Notes under the pieces: model-generated
What the model was told of the DNA's origin: nothing
Seen by the model: only the letters and a program-made list of their open reading frames with translations
The model's database searches: none
Source: Aspidapion aeneum
Taxonomy: Eukaryota > Arthropoda > Insecta > Coleoptera > Brentidae
Assembly: GCA_963576565.1 (NCBI GenBank)
Contig: OY755046.1
Location: 63,771,379-63,835,378 of the forward strand
Length of the DNA stretch: 64,000 nt
Direction: 5' to 3'
Position numbers and translations under genes: made by a program
Part shown: in pieces, positions 34,801 through 45,157 of the stretch
Position numbering within the stretch: the first letter of the stretch is position 1
Layout: each line of letters opens with the position of its first letter

Positions 34801-37138
34801 TCGGTAAATCTACCGATTTAGCCTTTTACTTTACGATATAGTGAATTACCATAGTTTTCTACCGATTTTTTTTTCGATAAAAACTTGTTTTTTTTTTGAT
34901 ACGCCTCGTGATGGCGATTAAAATACTCTGCCAATATATGGGCCCCTAAGCTCACACTAGGTACTACAGTTATAGTGTACGTGTGAGATAACTAAAAACT
35001 GAAATATATTTTATTTAACTCCAGACTAAATTACCTTTTGTTTGGTACCACACAAGCCATGTTTTGACTTAAACTCAAATTTTTGAAATCTATCCCCACC
35101 CTTAAAAAAAAACAAAAAACTAAAATGTATTTTGTTCAACTCCGGACTCAATTACCTTTCGTTTGATATCGCACACGCCATATTTTCACTTAAACTCTAA
35201 TTTTTAAAATATACCCCCACCCTTTTTTTTAAATAAATTAAAATGTATTTTGTTTAACTGCAGACTCAATTACCTTTCGTTTGATATCACATACGCCATA
35301 TTTTCACATAAACTCTAATTTTTGAAATCTACCCCACTCTTTTATTTGGTTTGTGTGGTAAATGTATTTTGTTCAACTCCAGACTCAATTACCTTTCGTT
35401 TGATATCGCACACGCCATATTTTCACTTAAACTCTAATTTTTAAAATATACTCCCACCCTTTTTTTTAAATAAATTAAAATGTATTTTGTTTAACTGCAG
35501 ACTCAATTACCTTTCGTTTGATATCACACACGCCATATTTTCACATAAACTCTAATTTTTGAAATCTACCCCACTCTTTTATTTGGTTTGTGTGGTAAAT
35601 GTATTTTGTTCAACTCCGGACTCAATTACCTTTCGTTTGATATCGCACACGCCATATTTTCACTTAAACTCTAATTTTTAAAATATACCCCCACCCTTTT
35701 TTTTTAAAGAAATTAAAATGTATTTTGTTTAACTGCAGACTCAATTACCTTTCGTTTGATATCACATACGCCATATTTTCACATAAACTCTAATTTTTGA
35801 AATCTACCCCACTCTTTTATTTGGTTTGTGTGGTAAATGTATTTTGTTCAACTCCGGACTCAATTACCTTTCGTTTGATATCGCACACGCCATATTTTCA
35901 CTTAAACTCTAATTTTTAAAATATACCCCCACCCTTTTTTTTAAATAAATTAAAATGTATTTTGTTTAACTGCAGACTCAATTACCTTTCGTTTGATATC
36001 ACATACGCCATATTTTCACATAAACTCTAATTTTTGAAATCTACCCCACTCTTTTATTTGGTTTGTGTGGTAAATGTATTTTGTTCAACTCCAGACTCAA
36101 TTACCTTTCGTTTGATATCGCACACGCCATATTTTCACTTAAACTCTAATTTTTAAAATATACTCCCACCCTTTTTTTTAAATAAATTAAAATGTATTTT
36201 GTTTAACTGCAGACTCAATTACCTTTCGTTTGATATCACACACGCCATATTTTCACATAAACTCTAATTTTTGAAATCTACCCCACTCTTTTATTTGGTT
36301 TGTGTGGTAAATGTATTTTGTTCAACTCCTGACTCAATTACCTTTCGTTTGATATCGCACACGCCATATTTTCACTTAAACTCTAATTTTTAAAATATAC
36401 CCCCACCCTTTTTTTTTAAAGAAATTAAAATGTATTTTGTTTAACTGCAGACTCAATTACCTTTCGTTTGATATCACATACGCCATATTTTCACATAAAC
36501 TCTAATTTTTGAAATCTACCCCACTCTTTTATTTGGTTTGTGTGGTAAATGTATTTTGTTCAACTCCGGACTCAATTACCTTTCGTTTGATATCGCACAC
36601 GCCATATTTTCACTTAAACTCTAATTTTTAAAATATACCCCCACCCTTTTTTTTAAATAAATTAAAATGTATTTTGTTTAACTGCAGACTCAATTACCTT
36701 TCGTTTGATATCACATACGCCATATTTTCACATAAACTCTAATTTTTGAAATCTACCCCACTCTTTTATTTGGTTTGTGTGGTAAATGTATTTTGTTCAA
36801 CTCCGGACTCAATTACCTTTCGTTTGATATCGCACACGCCATATTTTCACTTAAACTCTAATTTTTAAAATATACCCCCACCCTTTTTTTAAAATAAATT
36901 AAAATGTATTTTGTTTAACTGCAGACTCAATTACCTTTCGTTTGATATCACACACGCCATATTTTCACATAAACTCTAATTTTTGAAATCTACCCCACTC
37001 TTTTATTTGGTTTGTGTTCGGTGGATTTTGTTCATTTTTAAATTGGACCATCTCGATCCAAGACCCAGCCTAGGTACCAAATTTCATTAAAATCGGCCAA
37101 GCGGTTTTTGAGTTATGCGCATTGGTCGTTACAGACAT

Positions 37139-37181
<43 letters not shown>

Positions 37182-40100
37182 TACAGACAGACAGACGGCG
37201 CAACAAAAAAGTTTCAAAATCATCTGAAACGCAAAGATATATAAAAAATTTTGAAATCGGAGCAACTTTTTTTTTCTCGAAAAAATTAGGATCACCATAG
37301 CTCACACTACTATAGTATAGTATATGTGTGAGCTAAAAAAACACCATAAATAAAATATTCTTTTTATGTAAGATCCTTTGTAGAATAAAAATTTTATTTC
37401 AAATCATTGTCTTTAAAAGTGTATTTATGGCGCCATCACTTGGATATACTCAGCCGGCAGCCGCAAGCGGCATTAAAGATCAGACATTTTGTATTTTCAT
37501 ACTTCTTTTTGTTAAGATAGTATTTTAACTATTATATTATGTTTTGTTTAAAATAAGTTTATTTATTACTGTCATAAATATACAGATTGATAAAAAGTTA
37601 TTTAAGGCTTGGCTAATATGTACCAAATTTTTTTATTTAATTCTTAATTTTGGAATTTTCTCAATAAAAACACATCGTAGAATTACAATTTACCTACTGA
37701 ATCAATCCAACCTATCGATAGTTCTCCAGCACTGTTTGCTAAGATGATTAAAAAATCTACCGAAATCTACCGATTTTTCTCGAAGCCTCTACTGAAGACC
37801 TCAGGGTCGAGGGTGGCAACGCTGGCGTAACATATCTAATAATAAAATTTTCAATATGCCTAATACTGACTAACTTACACCACTCTTTATATATATATAT
37901 ATATATATTTATCGGTTTCACAACGTTCTACGTCTTCCGATACCCAATCTCCACTCGTTTCTGTTTGCCCATAATTCATCATCGAGGCCTCTTATTCTTA
38001 TTTCACTATCTATTCCTTCTCTCCAGCTTCTCCTCGGCCTTCCTCGTTTTCTTCGGCCAGTTGGTTTCCATTGTAATATTTGTTTAGGTAGTCTTCCATC
38101 ATCCATTCTTTGTATGTACATGTCCGTACCACACCAGTTGTTTTGTTCTTATATCATCCACTAGAGTACGTTCACCCACTGTCATAATTTCTCTTATTCT
38201 TTGATTGGTAACTCTTTCTCTTTTTGATTTCCCTGCTGCTCTTCTCCAATAGTCCATCTCCGTAGCGGAAAGCATTTTTTCTGTTCTATCTTTGATTGGC
38301 CATACTTCTGAGCCGTATGTAATAATACTTTTTACAATGGTGTTATATATAAGCTTTTTGTTATGTTTTGATATACTTTGGTCCCAAATTATTCCATTTA
38401 ATAAAGTTATTGCTTTTCTTCCTTGTACGTTTCTATCTTTTATAGCTTTGTCTAGTGTTCCGTCAGCTGTAATTTTTAGACCCAAGTATTTATACTCATC
38501 ACAGGACTGAATTCGCTGCCCAGTATTTAAGATTAGATCCTGTTTCGTTCCACCAATACACATATACTCTGTCTTATTGATATTAACCTCTAGTCCACAC
38601 TTATTGTACTCTTCTATTAGTTTTCGTGTCATATATTCGAGGTCGTCATAATCCTGAGCCACCACTATCTGATCATCGGCGAAACATAAAGTATACAAGG
38701 TGGTTTCATTCAACGGAATTCCCATGTTTTGGCATTTTCTCTTCCAGACTTTAAGGACTTGTTCCAAGTATATCTTGAAGAGCGTAGGCGAAATACAGCA
38801 ACCTTGTTTAAGACCTTTATTTACTTGAAAGCCTTTGGTTAGTTTTGCTTTTATTTTAACTTTTGCCTTACTATTGCGGTATAACTCTTTGATGGCCTTA
38901 ATTAGTTGTACGCTTATGTTTGTCTTTTCCAACGCTTTCCAAAGTAGATTTAGTGGTATACTATCATATGCCTTCTGCAAATCTACGTAAAGCAGATGGA
39001 GCTCTTGTCCGTATGCCATTTTCTTTTCAATAACTTGGGTTATACAAAAAAAATGATCTGAAGTCGATCTACCCGCCCTGAAACCAGCTTGTTCTTCTGC
39101 CTCCATATCTTTATATTCGCTCTCCACTTTATTTCTTATTATTTTGCCATATATTCTGCTTAGCGTACTAGTTACAGATATACCTCTATAATTGTCACAT
39201 ATATCTTTCCTTCCTTTTTTGTGTATTGTGGATATATATGACGTTTTCCACTCAGTTGGTACTACAGCTCTATTTAAATATCTTTGGAAAAGATTCCGTA
39301 ATCTACAAAACAATTCTTCAGTGCCATATTTAATAATTTCAGCTGGGATATTTCCGGGTCCGGCAGATTTACCGCTTTTTAAGGTTTTGCACACGTTTTT
39401 GACCTCATATATTGTGAGGGGTACTGGAGATCCCATCGTTCTAATGATATTGTCTCTTTCGTCTTCCTTGAATTCTGTTCTATCTTCAGTTAAAAGTTTT
39501 TTAAAATGCTCATCCCATTCTTTGTCTGGTATTGGTGAAATAATGTCTCTGCATGTTTCTTTTTTGATCGATCTTATAGTTTTCCAGCTTTCGGTACTTC
39601 TACCTCCTAAGTAAGAATCTATTTTCTGGCACTTTTGCATCCATGATTGATTCTTCTTATCACTGATCATTCTTCTCACCTTTGATTGCGCGATTTTGTA
39701 TTCTTCTCTGCTTCTATCTGTCTTTTGGGATAACTCTTCTATCTGTCTTTTGGGATAACTCTTTAATTTGTAATATTTAGTACTTACCTAGTTAAGTGAA
39801 CCCTAACAATTTTAGGGAAATTTCCGCCGAACAAAATTTTTTCGTTTTGAGGGACCACGTCAGGATACACGAGTGTGACGTCGTATAATGCGTCCAAACA
39901 TTGTTTTTTGATCAATTCGTTTGTAATAAAACAAAAACCAGTCGTTCTTGGATGCAACACATAGTCGTATTTCTAAAAATAAATAAATAGTTGTGAAATT
40001 AATAAAAAATATTTATAGATTTTGATAGAGGTAAAATTAAAAAAAGAGTTATTCGTTCATTCAAAAAACAATACGGCCGTATTGTAGCATGTGGACGGGA

Positions 40101-43100
40101 CAAATCACAAAATAGGACATCCAAAAAAAATTGTAGCCAATTTGTTATGTAATATTTTAATACCAAAATTAGCAAATATATTCTTCATGAATTAGACAAT
40201 ATTTTGGAAAATATAAATGCAAGCAACATGTTTTTATAGTAGAGATAATATCAATAAATGACGGTTGTGGACGGGACAGGAAAATCCGTATCATTTTAGT
40301 TAACATAAAAACAACAAAAATTTCTGAAATGGTTGTTTTAAGAAAAAAAGATATAGTTTTTAGTTTATAACAAAATACCAGTAAATCACACTAATTGATT
40401 AAGAAAAAAATTTTCTATAAGAATTCGAGACGAAAAAATAATATTTATTGGTTGTGGACGGGACGGTTGTGGACGGAACAAACCTTAAGAATTATGGAAT
40501 ATTTTTTTATAATTTATTTTAGTATAAATAACAACATCAACTAAATTAAAGGGAACAATAACGACGAACTAATTTTAACAATAAATGAATGATTAATGTT
40601 TTGTTATATATATCTTTCTTATATTGTTTTGATGGGTTCATGACCAATTTCCAACATTTTTTCGGACACAGGCCTAAAAAAGTGGCATGATTGGAGCCCT
40701 GCAATGGGCGGGACGCTTTCCCATCGAGAGGTTAACATGTTTTTGTTCTTCTGAATCTTTTGGCTTGAAACGTAGATAAGATTTATATTGGTTTTACCAT
40801 CAAGTGCATTAAAAATATATTTTAATGCACTTTTGTATTTTATAAGAAAAATCCAAATCGCTTGAAATGGCCGAATGCCAACGAAGAATTTATAAACAAA
40901 ATACAGTGAAACCTCTCCTTGCGGACACCTCTATTAAGCGGACACTTCCTTTGGGCGGCCAAATTTGTTGGAATCAAGCTTTTTCCTATTTCTTTACATG
41001 TAAAATTCACTTCTATAATCGAACACTCTAATAACCGGACCCGGACAATTTTTTTTGGTTAAAAAATTCTGAAACCTCGCTTAACCGGACGCGAACCTCT
41101 GACAACGGGACGGAGCACTTCGCGACAGGGGCATAAATATTATGTAGTATATTGGCAACAACGCATTCTGCAGCCAGGGAATTACCTCTTTCGTTTTAAT
41201 GCGGAGACTAAATACTGCTGTCATATTTACAGCATATTTTGTTCGGCGGGACTGCTGTGTTTTATTTTTATTGTTCACTTGGGTAGTAATAGATCTCTTT
41301 AAAATGGCGCCTAGGAAAAAACGTCTTAGTTTATGTGAAAAAATGGAAGTTTTAACGTTTCGGAGAAAAAACATCTATCAGCACGAAAGATCGCTGAAAA
41401 ATTTAATATCGGAAAAACTTAAGCAGCGGAAAGTGTTAATAAATATATATATTAAAATTTCACAGTTCTCTCTTATAAGCGGACACTTCCAATAACCGGA
41501 CAAAATCGAAGAAACCGTGAGTGTCCGCTTATAGGAGGTTTCACTGTACTGCGATTTTTAAAGTTATGTTTTTTTGAACTAATACCTTAAGTCCGTTTTT
41601 CTCAGCAAATCTATCACTCCCTTCCTTAGTTTTTTCCGTAAAATCAGTCCCTTCTGGAAAAAGAATCATGCTGTGTTTATACTGAAAATCAGCAACATAG
41701 TCTATATAATTTTTAATAAGTTTTTGGTCCATGTTCCAATTGCGTTTTATAAAAATGTAACCTGCTAGTTGCATTACCCATCCTAAAAAAAAATTGAATA
41801 TGTTTTTCCGAAAAAAATGTTCTCGAAAACTTTTTTGTCGAAAAATTTTTCTCCCGAAAAATTATTTCTCAACACCGATTTTTGAAAAAAAAGTTTTCCG
41901 CGGTGCAATTTAGTCCTTACCTGGTCCAACAAAATGTCTAATAACGTCTTTCAAAATAAACTTTGACCCATGGCATACCCTGAGTCTACCCTGGATAGAA
42001 TGGTACATGGTAGGCCACAAAAAATTCCAATCAGTCCTGGTGCGGTGGTTGGAAATAAGAATGGAGGTTTCATCTGTCAAAACTGCGTCTCCTGTCACTT
42101 GTATTTCAGTGCCGCATAGAAACTCCAAGAGAGCCTGCAATGAAATTTGGCACAGTTAGTAAAACAACATAATAGTTACAGTATTTCAGTCTATTTTTTA
42201 AGTGATGTGAAACAGTCCGAATTTTCGAAAATAGGGACAATTTTATTTGCTTTATTTTTTATCCTTTATTTATCTATCAAAAGCCTGTCTTGTATTCTGT
42301 AGGCAAAATTATTTAAAAAGTTGCGAAAACAACTAGGTAAAAATTTATAACCTTTTTATATTCAGCCACAAGTAAGGTCAAACATTCAGTGATTCAGTTT
42401 GTTACTTATCACTTTAAAAAAAGACCGGTGTCGTTTGGACTAAAATTTTGGCATGAGCATGAATATCACTGTCTGCCAGGGCCAGACGGACAATGCTTGA
42501 AATGGCTCTAGCTATCTGGAGCAAATATTTTAATGTTTAATGATATTTACCGTAGGGTAGTACTGCCAAAAAGTCAATATGGTGTCTGCTACGTATCGGT
42601 AGAACTTGGTAGAAATAAAAACAAATGGTACCAAAGGACAGAAAAATAAGGCGTAACCTAAAATCAGAATAGAACAAGAGTCAAAATACAATTCTTGAAT
42701 CTCCTTGTTCTTGGTTCTTGCTATAAGGTAACTGCGGCAAATAAACTCCAGCTGCTAATTAGACCCAGTAGCTATAATTCACGAAACCACCTTGTATACT
42801 TTATGTTTCGCCGATGATTAGATAGTAGTGGCTCAGGATTATGACGACCTCGAATATATGACACGAAAACTAATAGAAGAGTACAATAAGTGGGGACTAG
42901 TGGTTAATCTCAATAAGACAGAATATATGTGTATCGGTGGAATGAAACAGGATCTAATCTTTAATACCGGGCAGCGAATTCAGTCCTGTGATGAGTATAA
43001 ATACTTAGGTCTAAACATTACAGCTGACGGAACACTAGACAAAGCTATAAAAGATCGAAACGTACAAGGAAGAAAAGCAATAACTTTATTAAATGGAATA

Positions 43101-45157
43101 ATTTGGGACCAAAGTATATCAAAACATAACAAAAAGCTTATATATAACACCATTGTAAAAAGTATTATTACATACGGCTCAGAAGTATGGCCAATCAAGG
43201 ATAGAACAGAAAAAATGCTTTCGGCTACGGAGATGGACTATTGGAGAAGAGGAGCAGGGAAATCAAAAAGAGAAAGAGTTACAAATCAAAGAATAAGAGA
43301 AATTATGGCAGTGGGTGAACGTACTTTAGTGGATGATATAAGAACAAAACAACTGGTGTGGTACGGACATGTACAAAGAATGAATGATGAAAGACTACCT
43401 AAACAAATACTACAATGGAAACCAACTGGCCGAAGAAAACGAGGACGGCCAAGGAGAAGCTGGAGAGAAGGAATAGACAGTGAAATAAGAATAAGAGAGA
43501 GATTGGGTATCGGAAGATGTAGAACGTTGTGAAACCGATAAACCGATAAATATATATATAGCTATAATTCAAAACATATGCTTCTTTCTCAAGTACCAAA
43601 TTGCAAATAATGCAAGGACCTAAAACTATAAACAACAAGTGAAATTAAAGAAAGAAAAATAAGAAAAAGCTTTTCTGCTTCGGCCGGGACTCGAACCCGG
43701 GATCTCTTGCTCTCTAGGCAAACATTCTAAGCATTGAACTACCGAAGCCAAACATAAATTTTTGGAAAACTTCCATCTATGCAGGCTGCGATGTCTCAAT
43801 ACAAGAACGAGAGACTCTCAGGGTATTAAGTCGAACAAGTCATCAAACTGATTTCTATAATTCTTACTTCAAACTGTCAAAGGTATGAAAACTCAAAAGT
43901 TAGACGTAAACTATCAACGTCTGAAAATATGAGATCACCTTTTCGTGTGTTAAAAATTTCTGATCGCAATGGGCGATTGCCAATATAATTCTCAAATACC
44001 AAATTGCAAATAATGGAAGTACTTAAAACTATAAACAAACCCCCTTTTTTCTTATTTTTCTTTCTTTAATTTCACTTGTTGTTTATATGCTTCTTAGGTA
44101 AAGTTCAGGAAAAACAAGTAGCTTCTACCGGCTGGTTTAAGGTCATATACCATTACAATACGAGCTGCGAGAATACTTTGACATCTGAATACTAGTAGTA
44201 GTAGTGTGGTGTAGGCTTAGGCCTGGCGACTAGGCACATGAATCCCCCTTTTCGCCAACCCCTGGGCATCTCCCCTACTGCGTCCTTCCTTCGCTAAGGA
44301 ATCTGCCCGTCTTCTATACAAAGGTCAGAATATCAGGTCACCTCATCCTCCATCTCAAAGGCTTCCTCTTCGACTACCTCATTGAGTTGTATAAAGCCCT
44401 GGGTATAGAAGTCAATGGACTACCTCTTTTCTTGCCTCCTTGTATGCTTCACATGATAAGAGGAAATGCTCCTAAGTCTCGTTCTCGGCCTAACATCGCT
44501 CGCATGTCGCGTCCTCCTTCATTCTTATCTTCGCCAAGTGTCCTTATAGAACGCAGTTTCCGGTTGGGACTCCCACTATGGCTCCCACCTCTCTTCGTGT
44601 TCTACGGAGCAGCCAGTCCCTACGGGACTTGTATCCTGTCACATATTCCTTCGCCTGTCCGGCGTTTCCTGTGTTGGTCCATTCTTTTTGTATCTCTTTC
44701 TGGGTCCACTCTGTTAGGATTGACTTCATTTGCACTCTTGTGAGCCCTAGGAAAGGCTCTGAATACTAGGTATTTTTTAAAAAACGGTTGCAATCCGCAC
44801 GATGCGATGCGTAATTGTCCAGGTATTAAAATTTACCAATAAATATTTATTTGAATAATTCGTTTGTTTTAAAATATTAATCTCCAGTATGGGATTGTGT
44901 TCTGCTTGGTACGGACTGTGTTTCTATTTAAAATCAATAACAAAAAGGTAAGAGAAAGTCGACTTTTTTTTATGTGAGATTTTTAACTTCAACTTCTTCT
45001 TTAAAACATTCCTGCTCTTTATTCTTCTTTCCTGTTCTCTTTACTAAGTCCAGTATGTTGGCCCATTTGTTCCCCTGGAGAAAAGTCTATTAATCTTACC
45101 TGCAAAAATACTGGAAAACCATAGGTAACTATATATCACGCCCACGAGAAGTCCCAT
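28507..45157 (-). CDS. LCLAT1: LCLAT1-type lysophospholipid acyltransferase, complete spliced gene (374 aa, 6 coding exons)
   Basis: Acyl-CoA:lysocardiolipin/lysophosphatidylglycerol-type acyltransferase of the 1-acylglycerol-3-phosphate acyltransferase family; moves a fatty acyl chain from CoA to a lysophospholipid in ER-type membranes. Exons on the - strand: 45157-45100, 42657-42551, 42134-41921, 41782-41586, 39972-39788, 28870-28507. All introns are GT-AG and the frame closes exactly (1125 nt). The N-terminal hydrophobic segment spans about 3-32. Motif I is NHRTRTDW with His85 and Asp90 (HX4D), motif III is FPEGT at 168-172, and YVLHPRTTGF is at 196-205. Hydrophobic helices at about 306-332 and 335-350 end the protein. 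Length and motif wording match LCLAT1 (376-414 aa) better than AGPAT3 or AGPAT4. The exact lyso-substrate is not decided by the sequence. Confidence 0.95.
28888..29552. mobile_element. Palindromic TA-flanked MITE
   Basis: Long inverted arms (about 28888-29100 and 29290-29552), terminal CAGGCTGTTTCACGAA and CACCCTGTTTCACGAA, TA on both sides (28886-28887, 29553-29554). Tc1/mariner-type by target. Frames across it run through the arms and are not genes. Confidence 0.85.
30057..30397 (+). pseudogene. KRBA2/Ginger-type integrase remnant with a cysteine-rich tail
   Basis: Two overlapping frames: KEHRMEIFNITEKRHGIIEA-AHMATEYKRTRGM resembles the region before the integrase core of KRBA2-like proteins. 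GFITCHCKRYCNTKKCTC then LLCNSKCHNN is a CRC-like cysteine motif found at their C-termini. The DDE integrase core that should lie between is deleted and the frame is shifted around 30200-30250. Recognition is from motif memory, so moderately certain. Confidence 0.55.
32102..32680. repeat. Telomere-like decamer array (TTAGGTTGGG)n
   Basis: About 57 tandem copies of TTAGGTTGGG with very few changes (32167-32172, 32471-32476); decays into TTAGGTT-like words to 32760. The unit equals one insect telomere repeat TTAGG plus TTGGG. It is interstitial, inside a transposon. Confidence 0.95.
33344..33771. mobile_element. GC-rich foldback element with subrepeated arms
   Basis: The left arm (33344-33440) and right arm (33685-33771) are inverted and built from words like CCAACTGGGCGCCGG / CCGGCGCCGAGTTGG, starting GGACAACTGGGCGCCG. 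Between them is an AT-rich core. This is the most GC-rich patch of the region. Frames through it are artefacts. Confidence 0.75.
34776..37824. mobile_element. Non-autonomous hAT element with 8-bp target duplication
   Basis: Ends CAGCGTTGCCACCTCTACCG and, inverted, CAGCGTTGCCACCCTCGACC. Exact 8-bp duplication GCGTAACA at 34768-34775 and 37825-37832. Subterminal repeats of ACCGATTT occur near both ends. Its interior is mostly taken by microsatellite element copy D. It inserted into the last bases of the Ginger-like element. Confidence 0.92.
34921..37336 (-). mobile_element. Hairpin-capped CTGT-microsatellite element, copy D (expanded)
   Basis: Both end hairpins present (34948-34987 and 37298-37333). 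Between them the internal units have amplified: GGTAAATGTATTTTG recurs at 35357, 35593, 35832, 36069, 36306, 36544 and 36781, a 236-239-bp higher-order repeat made of two about 118-bp units. The CAGA run is at 37135-37195. Confidence 0.9.
37833..37889. other. Residual unique intron sequence between insertions
   Basis: About 55 bp of non-repeat DNA between the Ginger-like element and the LINE, probably what remains of the original intron 5. Confidence 0.5.
37890..39775 (-). mobile_element. Non-LTR retrotransposon (RTE-like family b) with long RT frame
   Basis: An open frame of 526 residues (39679-38099) covers the RT domain: NYRGISVTSTLSRIYGK, GFRAGRSTSDHFF, LLYVDLQKAYDSIPLNL (catalytic Asp), GLKQGCCISPTLF, CFADDQIVVAQD. 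A frameshift near 38110 moves to the tail GRRKRGRPRRSW and LGIGRRRTL. The endonuclease part is missing. The 3' tail is (TA)n. ACTCTTTA on both sides (37882, 39759) is a possible target duplication. Same strand as LCLAT1, beginning about 12-20 nt from the intron 5 donor. Confidence 0.9.
39788..39972 (-). CDS. LCLAT1: LCLAT1 coding exon 5 (residues 193-254)
   Basis: Acceptor TATTTTTAG; reads KYDYVLHPRTTGFCFITNEL then DALYDVTLVYPDVVP and NFPKIVRVHLT plus AG of Arg254. Donor GTAAGT. It falls in a gap between transposons and has no frame-initial Met. Confidence 0.94.
39990..40900. other. LCLAT1 intron 4 spacer with GGTTGTGGACGGGAC motifs
   Basis: The phrase TGTGGACGGGAC occurs four times (40090, 40266, 40452, 40470), suggesting a decayed dispersed repeat. 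No gene seen. Confidence 0.4.
40904..41546 (+). mobile_element. pogo/Tigger-like element, complete ends, deleted core
   Basis: TIRs CAGTGAAACCTCTCCTTGCG and its inverse near 41546 (TATAGGAGGTTTCACTG), TA on both sides (40902-40903, 41547-41548). Retains MAPRKKRLSLCEKMEVLTF, the CENP-B-type DNA-binding start, with a frameshift soon after. No catalytic domain. It ends 40 nt from the donor of LCLAT1 exon 4. Confidence 0.93.
41586..41782 (-). CDS. LCLAT1: LCLAT1 coding exon 4 (residues 127-192)
   Basis: Completes Gly127, reads WVMQLAGYIFIKRNWNMDQK, MILFPEGTDFTEKTK and RFAEKNGLK; phase 0 at GTATTA. Contains acyltransferase motif III FPEGT. Confidence 0.95.
41921..42134 (-). CDS. LCLAT1: LCLAT1 coding exon 3 (residues 56-127)
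   Basis: Acceptor TTTCATTGCAG; reads ALLEFLCGTEIQVTGDAVLT and ISNHRTRTDWNFLW (catalytic HX4D). Ends GPG split at GTAAGG. Confidence 0.95.
42551..42657 (-). CDS. LCLAT1: LCLAT1 coding exon 2 (residues 20-55)
   Basis: Acceptor TCTGATTTTAG; reads YALFFCPLVPFVFISTKFYR then YVADTILTFWQYYPT, phase 0 at GTAAAT. Matches the N-terminal membrane region of LCLAT1 proteins. Confidence 0.93.
42781..43559 (+). mobile_element. Non-LTR retrotransposon (RTE-like family b), 5'-truncated
   Basis: Target duplication GCTATAATTC at 42771-42780 and 43561-43570. Encodes MAQDYDDLEYMTRKLIEEYN onward to GRRKRGRPRRSW and LGIGRCRTL with one short deletion near the end, (AT)n tail. Very similar to the LINE at 37890-39775. 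Antisense to LCLAT1 in intron 1. Confidence 0.93.
43580..44095. repeat. Composite repeat around the tRNA-like sequence
   Basis: ACCAAATTGCAAATAATG occurs at both edges as a direct repeat (43593, 43999), while AAGTGAAATTAAAGAAAG (43638) and its complement (44060) are inverted. The arrangement suggests a SINE-like or rearranged element enclosing the tRNA-like body. Confidence 0.5.
43677..43748 (-). tRNA. tRNA-like cloverleaf, anticodon AGA, short variable loop
   Basis: 72 nt with a perfect 7-bp acceptor stem (GCTTCGG/CCGAAGC), 4-bp D stem (GTTC/GAAT), 5-bp anticodon stem (TTTGC/GCAAG), loop CTAGAGA, 5-nt variable loop and perfect 5-bp T stem with TTCGAGT loop. A perfect B box (GGTTCGAGTCC) and near-consensus A box are present; a T run follows 9-13 nt downstream. 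Anticodon AGA would mean Ser, but Ser tRNAs have a long variable arm, and the D loop lacks the G18-G19 pair. The body looks Gly-like. It may be a tRNA-derived SINE head or a recoded pseudogene. Confidence 0.6.
44196..44757 (-). mobile_element. Non-LTR retrotransposon 3' end (I/R1/LOA-like), with target duplication
   Basis: Duplication TCTGAATACTAG at 44184-44195 and 44758-44769. On the - strand, broken frames give KEIQKEWTNTGNAGQAKEYV, RREVGAIVGVPTGNC and MKEDATCERC, which fits the C-terminal part of LINEs with RNase H and a zinc knuckle. (TAC)n-type tail at 44196-44205. Locally GC-rich. Clade is a guess. Confidence 0.75.
45100..45157 (-). CDS. LCLAT1: LCLAT1 coding exon 1 (residues 1-20)
   Basis: ATG at 45157-45155, reads MGLLVGVIYSYLWFSSIFA and the first base of Gly20, donor GTAAGA. 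Too short for simple frame searches; supported by phase match and by the hydrophobic N-terminus typical of the family. Confidence 0.88.

Larger units (their letters stand above)
29559..37832. mobile_element. Ginger-like DNA transposon, internally deleted, split by two later insertions
   Basis: Outer ends are TGTTGCGCCCAAACATCG (29559) and, inverted, TGTTACGCCCAAACATCG (34750-34775, last 8 bp repeated at 37825-37832). They fit the TGTNR ends of Ginger elements. Flanks AATC and TATC are an imperfect 4-bp duplication. Its own sequence is 29559-30623 and 34747-34775. Subterminal arms of about 170 bp (29594-29760, 30455-30625) contain CACGACGCGTCGTG palindromes. The coding relic at 30057-30397 is described separately. 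Confidence 0.65.

Noticed and set aside
44387..44743. 118-residue + strand frame in a GC-rich patch
   Set aside because: Antisense of the LINE fragment, which has its own target duplication and coherent motifs on the - strand.
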